Shown here in pieces: positions 1-3,791 of a DNA stretch of 6,472 bases. Made by a program: the position numbers and the translations under genes. This DNA is from an uncultured bacterium (GTDB lineage: Bacteria; Hydrothermota; Tepidihabitantia; Tepidihabitantales; Tepidihabitantaceae), in the NCBI GenBank assembly GCA_937139435.1, contig CAKZPX010000134.1, positions 1 through 6,472 on the forward strand, written 5' to 3'. The notes beneath the pieces are model-generated. The model saw nothing but the letters and a program-made list of their open reading frames with translations, ran no database searches and had not been told where the DNA came from. Each line of letters opens with the position of its first letter. Within the stretch, counting starts at the first letter, position 1.

Positions 1-435
1 AACCGGATTATCTCAGCACTGGCAAGGGCGGTGGTAGCGGTAGAGGCAGGAGACCGTTCCGGGGTTTTGAACACCTGTGCCTGGGCGCAGGAACAGGGAC
101 GGACGGTTTTTGCGGTGCCCGGGCGGATAGGAGACGAGAAAAGTACTGGCACTAACCGATTACTCCGGGATGGAGCAAAGATTGTTACCGCCACCGATGA
201 AATCCTTTCCTTTTTGGGGAGGGGGAGGGTAACGGAGCCATCGGTAGCAGGTGCACCGGTGGCAGAGGAGGAAAAACCGGTTTTAAATGCGCTTACTGCC
301 GAGCCCCGGCATATTGATGAACTCTGTGAGATACTCGGGATGCCGATGGCAGAGTTGCTTAATATTTTATTTCAACTGGAGATAAAGGGGTTGATAACAC
401 AGTTGCCGGGAAAGTTTTTTGCCCGGACGGTTTAG
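1..435 (+). CDS. dprA: DNA processing protein DprA (C-terminal part)
   Basis: This is the last 144 residues of DprA (Smf), which binds incoming single-stranded DNA in the cytoplasm and loads RecA during natural transformation. The frame is open from base 1, so the start lies outside the window; the GTG at 31 is internal to the conserved fold and is not a start. Visible residues 1-72 are the end of the Rossmann-like DNA-binding domain: NRIISALARAVV, then EAGDRSG, EQGRTVFAVPG at 31-41, GTNRLLRDGAK at 50-60 and the DEIL helix. Residues 73-89 are a linker. Residues 90-142 match the small winged-helix domain at the end of many DprA proteins (HIDELCEILGM, then LEIKGLI). One oddity is that the usual SGxLIT motif reads SGVLNT (residues 20-25). 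The gene converges on nadC and the stop codons overlap. The family assignment is secure; whether the cell is transformable cannot be told. Confidence 0.95.
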   Translation, partial: NRIISALARAVVAVEAGDRSGVLNTCAWAQEQGRTVFAVPGRIGDEKSTGTNRLLRDGAKIVTATDEILSFLGRGRVTEPSVAGAPVAEEEKPVLNALTAEPRHIDELCEILGMPMAELLNILFQLEIKGLITQLPGKFFARTV

Positions 436-1250
436 TCGGTAACAATTTCCAGACTGATATCAGCAGCGGGAGCAGAATGGGTGATGGCACCGATAGAAAT
501 GTAATCAACGCCGGTGCGAGCGATCCGCTGAACATTTTTCAGAGTAACACCCCCGGAAGCCTCCAGTTTTGCCCTTCCGGCGGTGATCTTTACCGCCCGC
601 TGTAACTGCGTGACGGTCATATTGTCAAGCATAATCCAGCGGGCACCAGCAGCAAGCGCGGCACGCAGTTCATCAAGCGTCTTTACCTCAATCTCCCGGG
701 GCAGGCGGGCGTTGCTGGTAAGTTCTAACGCGGTCGCTACCGAACCCACCAGGGCGAGATGGTTGTCTTTAATCAGAACCATATCATAGAGTCCTTTGCG
801 ATGATTTCTTCCGCCACCGCAGCGAACCGCATATTTCTCCAGTTCCCGCCAGCCCGGGGTTGTTTTACGGGTGTCAAGGATAGTTACCTTTGTCCCCCTG
901 ATCCGGGAGACAAACTTAGCGGTCAAGGTAGCGATGCCGGAAAGCCGGCATAGGAAATTGAGCGCGGTGCGCTCAGCAGTCAGGATGGAGCGTGCTGGAC
1001 CGGTAATCCGGGCGAGAATCGCACCACTGCGAAAACGGCTGCTATCCCGATACAGGGGGTCAAAATGGATACGCCGGTCAACCGTCCTGAACACCATGGC
1101 ACAGACCTTTATTCCAGCGAGGACACCGGTGGAATGGGCAACGATGTTGGCAACCGCGGTGGTCTTTTCTGGAATCAGGAGGCGCGAGGTGATGTCGTCC
1201 TTTCCAATGTCTTCAGCAAGCGCCGCTTTGATTAATTGCTGGATGGTCAT
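432..1250 (-). CDS. nadC: nicotinate-nucleotide pyrophosphorylase (carboxylating), quinolinate phosphoribosyltransferase
   Basis: This cytoplasmic enzyme converts quinolinate and PRPP to nicotinate mononucleotide, CO2 and pyrophosphate, the step that links de novo quinolinate synthesis to NAD (EC 2.4.2.19). The 272 residues are full length for the family. The N-terminal domain carries EDIGKDDITS (13-22) and AERTALNFLCRLSG (92-105). The barrel has LDTRKTTPG (125-133), CGGGRNHRKGLYD (144-156), IKDNH (160-164), EVK (188-190), LDN (208-210), EASGG (230-234) and SIGAITHSAPAADISLE (252-268). These motifs contain the Arg, Lys and His residues that bind substrate phosphates and carboxylates in the family. 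The ATG at 1250 has AGAGG 9 nt upstream, inside the end of the response-regulator gene, and only 3 nt separate the two genes, so it is probably the third gene of the kinase operon. No nadA or nadB is visible. At its 3' end it overlaps dprA by 4 nt in the convergent sense. Confidence 0.97.
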   Translation of the reverse strand: MTIQQLIKAALAEDIGKDDITSRLLIPEKTTAVANIVAHSTGVLAGIKVCAMVFRTVDRRIHFDPLYRDSSRFRSGAILARITGPARSILTAERTALNFLCRLSGIATLTAKFVSRIRGTKVTILDTRKTTPGWRELEKYAVRCGGGRNHRKGLYDMVLIKDNHLALVGSVATALELTSNARLPREIEVKTLDELRAALAAGARWIMLDNMTVTQLQRAVKITAGRAKLEASGGVTLKNVQRIARTGVDYISIGAITHSAPAADISLEIVTD

Positions 1251-1253
1251 TGG

Positions 1254-2030
1254 TTACTGCCTCTGTTTCAGGGCGGCAAGCGCTGCCTCCAGTTGCTGGC
1301 GTTTCTCCTGAATTTGTTGTACCTGGTCAGTTAATTTCTTTAATTCCTCTTCGATCTTTGTCTGGATCGGCTCGGAAATTTGATTGCTGGTTGTCTGTCG
1401 GGTTTTCAGTTGTGATTCCAGCTCGTGACGGAGTTGATGGAGTTTCTGAGTCTCTTCGGCTAAACGTTGCAGTTGTTCCTCAGTTGTTCGGATTTGCTCG
1501 GTCGGTTGATCCAGCCCTTTTTCCTCTGGAGCAGTGGTAACAGCAGGTTTCGGAACAGCCTCTAATTTGTCGGATTCACTTTTTTTTTCCGCCTGAGTGT
1601 CAGGAGGGGGTCCAGCCTCTCCGGTTGTTTGGTCGGGCGTGGGCTCGGTACCGGTTCTGGTAAGGAGTTCCTCAATTTTTGCTAAGAGTGTTTCCGGAAC
1701 AAATGGCTTGGTCAAATATGCGTCTGCGCCCATCTCCGTTCCCCGGCGCCGGTCATCAGGTGATGTGCGGGCGGTAAACATGATAATCGGGATATTGTTC
1801 AGGTCGCTGGATGATTTCAGGGTTCGGCAGACCGTATAGCCGTCCATCCGGGGAATCATCAAATCAAGAATGATCAGGTCAGGTTTTACCTGGCGGGCAG
1901 TGAATATTGCCTGATACCCGTCACCGACCACAGTTACCTCATAGCCATGATGTTCGAGCCGCGCCTTTACCAGTTCCCTCATATTCGGCTCGTCTTCAAC
2001 CAATAGAATTTTCTTTCTCGGTGTGCTCAT
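1254..2030 (-). CDS. response regulator: receiver domain plus C-terminal coiled coil, no DNA-binding domain
   Basis: This is a CheY-like receiver, presumably the partner of the kinase directly upstream. Residues 6-124 form the receiver: acidic pair E12/D13, phospho-acceptor D56 (in ILDLMIPRMDG), switch T86 (MFTAR), Y105 and K108 (AYLTKPF). All key residues are present, so it should be phosphorylatable. After it, where a winged helix or other output domain would normally be, there is a Pro/Thr/Glu/Lys-rich, probably disordered linker (about 127-175). A highly charged Gln/Glu/Lys/Leu segment follows (about 176-258) with heptad-like Leu/Ile spacing, broken near 212-222, predicting one or two coiled-coil helices. 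The protein ends LAALKQRQ. The ATG at 2030 directly follows the kinase stop codon and has AGAGGA 7 nt upstream. Output is likely by dimerisation or partner binding, which is inference; no regulon can be assigned. Confidence 0.92.
   Translation of the reverse strand: MSTPRKKILLVEDEPNMRELVKARLEHHGYEVTVVGDGYQAIFTARQVKPDLIILDLMIPRMDGYTVCRTLKSSSDLNNIPIIMFTARTSPDDRRRGTEMGADAYLTKPFVPETLLAKIEELLTRTGTEPTPDQTTGEAGPPPDTQAEKKSESDKLEAVPKPAVTTAPEEKGLDQPTEQIRTTEEQLQRLAEETQKLHQLRHELESQLKTRQTTSNQISEPIQTKIEEELKKLTDQVQQIQEKRQQLEAALAALKQRQ
1260..1264 (-). promoter_or_regulatory. Shine-Dalgarno site of nadC
   Basis: AGAGG on the minus strand lies 9 nt before the nadC ATG at 1250. It sits in the last sense codons of the response-regulator gene, which supports the chosen start and read-through from the upstream gene. 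Confidence 0.65.
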
Positions 2031-3512
2031 TTATGTTTCCTCTTTGGTTGGTAAAATAAAACTGAAACGAGTACCTTCACCCAATACCGAACGCGCCCAG
2101 ACTTTGCCATGGTGGAGTTCAACAATAGAACGAACAATCGCCAGTCCCAGTCCGATACCTGGACCGTGCGGGTCAACCCGTTCAAATTTTCCAAATATCC
2201 GGTCCAAGAATTCTGCTGGTATACCTGGACCCTGGTCGGTAATGGTTACCTTGACGTAGCGGGTATTGGCAAGTATTCCGGTTCCGGAGAGGATAGGTAC
2301 TTCAGGATCAACCGGTTCTATATCAATCCGGATCGTTCCACCTTCAGGAGAGTACTTAATGGCGTTATCAAGGAGATTATTGAGTACCCGGAGGAGACGA
2401 TCGTGGTCACCCAGAACCGGTGGGATTTTTGCCGGAAGACGCTTTTCAATTTTAAGGTTTTTCTTTGTAATAAGCAGGCTCAGGCTTTCCAGGGCGATGT
2501 TGAGCAGTTCCTCGATCGCCAGAGGTTCCAGATTAAGAATTACCTTGCCTGCCTCCATCCTTGATGCCTCAATTAGATTGTCAATCATCCGGTTAAGCCG
2601 ATCAAGTTCCTCCCGGGCGATCGTAAGGTAACGGCGTTGTTTCTCCTCCAGACGTGGGGCAGCGGTATCGGCAAGAAGTGAGATCGCCTCTTTGATTGCG
2701 GCGAGCGGGGTGCGCAGATCGTGGGATACCATAGCGATGAACTCAGCGTGGGTTCGTTCTGCCTGTTTTAATGCCGAGATGTCTCGTAGATAGCAGAGGA
2801 GCATGGTGCGTCCGTTAACGGTTAAGGGCACAATTCTTAACTCACATTCAATTTCTTTGCCGGTTCGGCTTAAAATCTTAACCTCTTCGCGCACCCTTCC
2901 CAGAATCCGGGAAGGCTCGGAGAGAATACGGGTGATGGTTTTCCGGTCAATCGGATTGAGTAACTGCTGCAGGTCCATACGTAACAACTGCGGTGCGTTG
3001 TAGCCGGTAAGTTCTTCCAGGCGCTGATTCAGATAAACAATTTCGCCATTCTCAATAATGCAGATACCATCAACGGTATTTTCAATTAGATGTTTTGCTG
3101 TTCCCTCGGTAATTTGTGGTGGGGTGGGAGCGATTGATTTTGGGTAGACAATTCCGATAAACCACTCCTGTCCCGCATCTGTTTTATGAAGCATTGTGGT
3201 GGCGACCGGGACCGTCTGGTTATCCACGGTGATAATTTTTGTCTCCCGTACTCTCTGGGTTACATGGATGCGGTTAACTGTTTCAATCGCCAGTAGTGAT
3301 TTTGTTAATGCGGCAGATTCAGCAGGTGGGAAAAACTCACGCCAGTTTCTGCCATGCAACCGTTCAGGCATTTCCAGTCCCAGGAGCCGGGCAAAAGACT
3401 GATTCGCAAACACGATGCGCCCATCAATGTCCGCAATCCAGACTCCTTCCTGGAAGCAATGGAAGAGCCCAGATGTAATTAGTAATTCCACATAATTTGG
3501 TTGTTCTTTCAT
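2031..3512 (-). CDS. cytoplasmic PAS-PAS sensor histidine kinase
   Basis: This is a two-component sensor kinase of 493 residues from the preferred start. Residues about 14-125 are a first PAS domain (GVWIADIDGRIVFANQSF at 23-40). Residues about 137-250 are a second PAS (VDGICIIENGEIVYLNQ, 147-163) leading to the RDISALKQAE linker. The HisKA dimerisation domain follows, with the phospho-acceptor H264 in FIAMVSHDLRTPL. The ATPase domain has the N box around N379-N383 (NNLLDNAIKYSP), G1 DQGPGIP (426-432), F box (440-443) and G2 GIGLGLAIV (452-460). About 15 residues (402-416) extend the loop between two strands of the ATPase domain. No hydrophobic segment is long enough to cross a membrane, so it should sense an intracellular signal; no haem or flavin signature is evident. 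The ATG at 3512 has GGAG 7 nt upstream. An in-frame ATG at 3539 would add nine residues but has no properly spaced ribosome site. The stop directly abuts the regulator ATG. Confidence 0.95.
   Translation of the reverse strand: MKEQPNYVELLITSGLFHCFQEGVWIADIDGRIVFANQSFARLLGLEMPERLHGRNWREFFPPAESAALTKSLLAIETVNRIHVTQRVRETKIITVDNQTVPVATTMLHKTDAGQEWFIGIVYPKSIAPTPPQITEGTAKHLIENTVDGICIIENGEIVYLNQRLEELTGYNAPQLLRMDLQQLLNPIDRKTITRILSEPSRILGRVREEVKILSRTGKEIECELRIVPLTVNGRTMLLCYLRDISALKQAERTHAEFIAMVSHDLRTPLAAIKEAISLLADTAAPRLEEKQRRYLTIAREELDRLNRMIDNLIEASRMEAGKVILNLEPLAIEELLNIALESLSLLITKKNLKIEKRLPAKIPPVLGDHDRLLRVLNNLLDNAIKYSPEGGTIRIDIEPVDPEVPILSGTGILANTRYVKVTITDQGPGIPAEFLDRIFGKFERVDPHGPGIGLGLAIVRSIVELHHGKVWARSVLGEGTRFSFILPTKEET
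2038..2043 (-). promoter_or_regulatory. Shine-Dalgarno site of the response regulator
   Basis: AGAGGA on the minus strand lies 7 nt before the regulator ATG at 2030 and inside the last codons of the kinase gene. With the kinase TAA directly touching the ATG, this suggests translation of the two genes is coupled. Confidence 0.75.
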
Positions 3513-3519
3513 AATAAAA

Positions 3520-3523
3520 CTCC
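3520..3523 (-). promoter_or_regulatory. Shine-Dalgarno site deciding the kinase start
   Basis: On the minus strand GGAG lies 7 nt before the ATG at 3512. The alternative ATG at 3539 is preceded by AAAAAGGC, with the AGG only 1 nt away, which is too close to act. This favours the shorter kinase. Confidence 0.75.
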
Positions 3524-3580
3524 GGGCTTTGCGAGCCATGCCTTTTTAGCCGGCATCTTTATATTGCTCACGCCCTCAAC

Positions 3581-3608
3581 AGTGTAATCAGCTATAGTGG
3601 TTTGTCAA
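3581..3608 (-). promoter_or_regulatory. candidate sigma70-type promoter for the kinase-regulator-nadC operon
   Basis: On the minus strand a perfect TTGACA (3608-3603) is followed after 16 nt by TACACT (3586-3581), which matches 4 of 6 bases of the TATAAT consensus. Transcription would start near 3574, about 60 nt upstream of the preferred kinase ATG. There is no other gene between it and the kinase, so it is the natural promoter for the three-gene unit. It was found by eye against the general consensus; the organism's own promoter preferences are unknown. Confidence 0.5.
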
Positions 3609-3666
3609 TTTTATAGCGCAGGAGTACTGAGAAGCGGAAGAAGGGTTGTATTCCTTGTCCGGCTAC

Positions 3667-3726
3667 TTGTTTTTAATAAGAAAAAATTAATACGATGTTG
3701 ACATTTATTTTCATCCGGGGTAGTCT
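3667..3726 (+). promoter_or_regulatory. candidate promoter region for the secreted propeller/CARDB protein
   Basis: Two alternatives are visible in this AT-rich stretch. One has a perfect TTGACA (3698-3703), a 17-nt spacer and a weak TAGTCT (3721-3726). It would start transcription at about 3733-3735, almost exactly on the TTG start codon, giving a leaderless message. The other has TTGTTT (3667-3672), an 18-nt spacer and TACGAT (3691-3696, 4 of 6 matches). It would leave a leader of about 30 nt containing GGGG (3717-3720), which lies 14 nt from the start codon, rather far for a normal ribosome site. The sequence alone does not decide between them. Confidence 0.4.
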
Positions 3727-3734
3727 GTAGTACC

Positions 3735-3791
3735 TTGCGTATTCTGCGCGTGCTTTTGACCCTTTTGCTACCAGGTCAGTTCCTCCATGCA
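3735..3791 (+). other. predicted N-terminal signal peptide
   Basis: The first 19 residues have Arg at 2 and 5, a Leu-rich core from 6 to 12, a Pro-Gly break at 13-14 and His-Ala before the likely cut at residue 19/20. No lipobox cysteine follows, so Sec export with signal peptidase I cleavage is more likely than a lipoprotein. Confidence 0.75.

Noticed and set aside
406..426. Inverted repeat CCGGG ... CCCGG with a T run, considered as a terminator for dprA
   Set aside because: The stem is only 5 bp and the T run lies in the loop rather than after the stem; the element is also inside both coding sequences.
871..1311. A 146-codon plus-strand frame opposite nadC
   Set aside because: It lies almost wholly antisense to a strongly conserved nadC, has no recognisable domain and is rich in Arg/Ser as expected of a shadow frame.
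2109..2564. A 151-codon plus-strand frame opposite the kinase
   Set aside because: It overlaps the conserved HisKA and ATPase motifs of the kinase on the other strand; its translation has no family signature.
3538..3556. Inverted repeat ATGCC/GGCAT with a 9-nt loop in the kinase leader, considered as a regulatory hairpin
   Set aside because: A 5-bp stem with a 9-nt loop is weak and likely by chance; no riboswitch-like structure surrounds it.
3602..3640. Plus-strand TTGTCA with following AT-rich bases, considered as a second promoter for the secreted protein
   Set aside because: No acceptable -10 element is found at 16-18 nt spacing.
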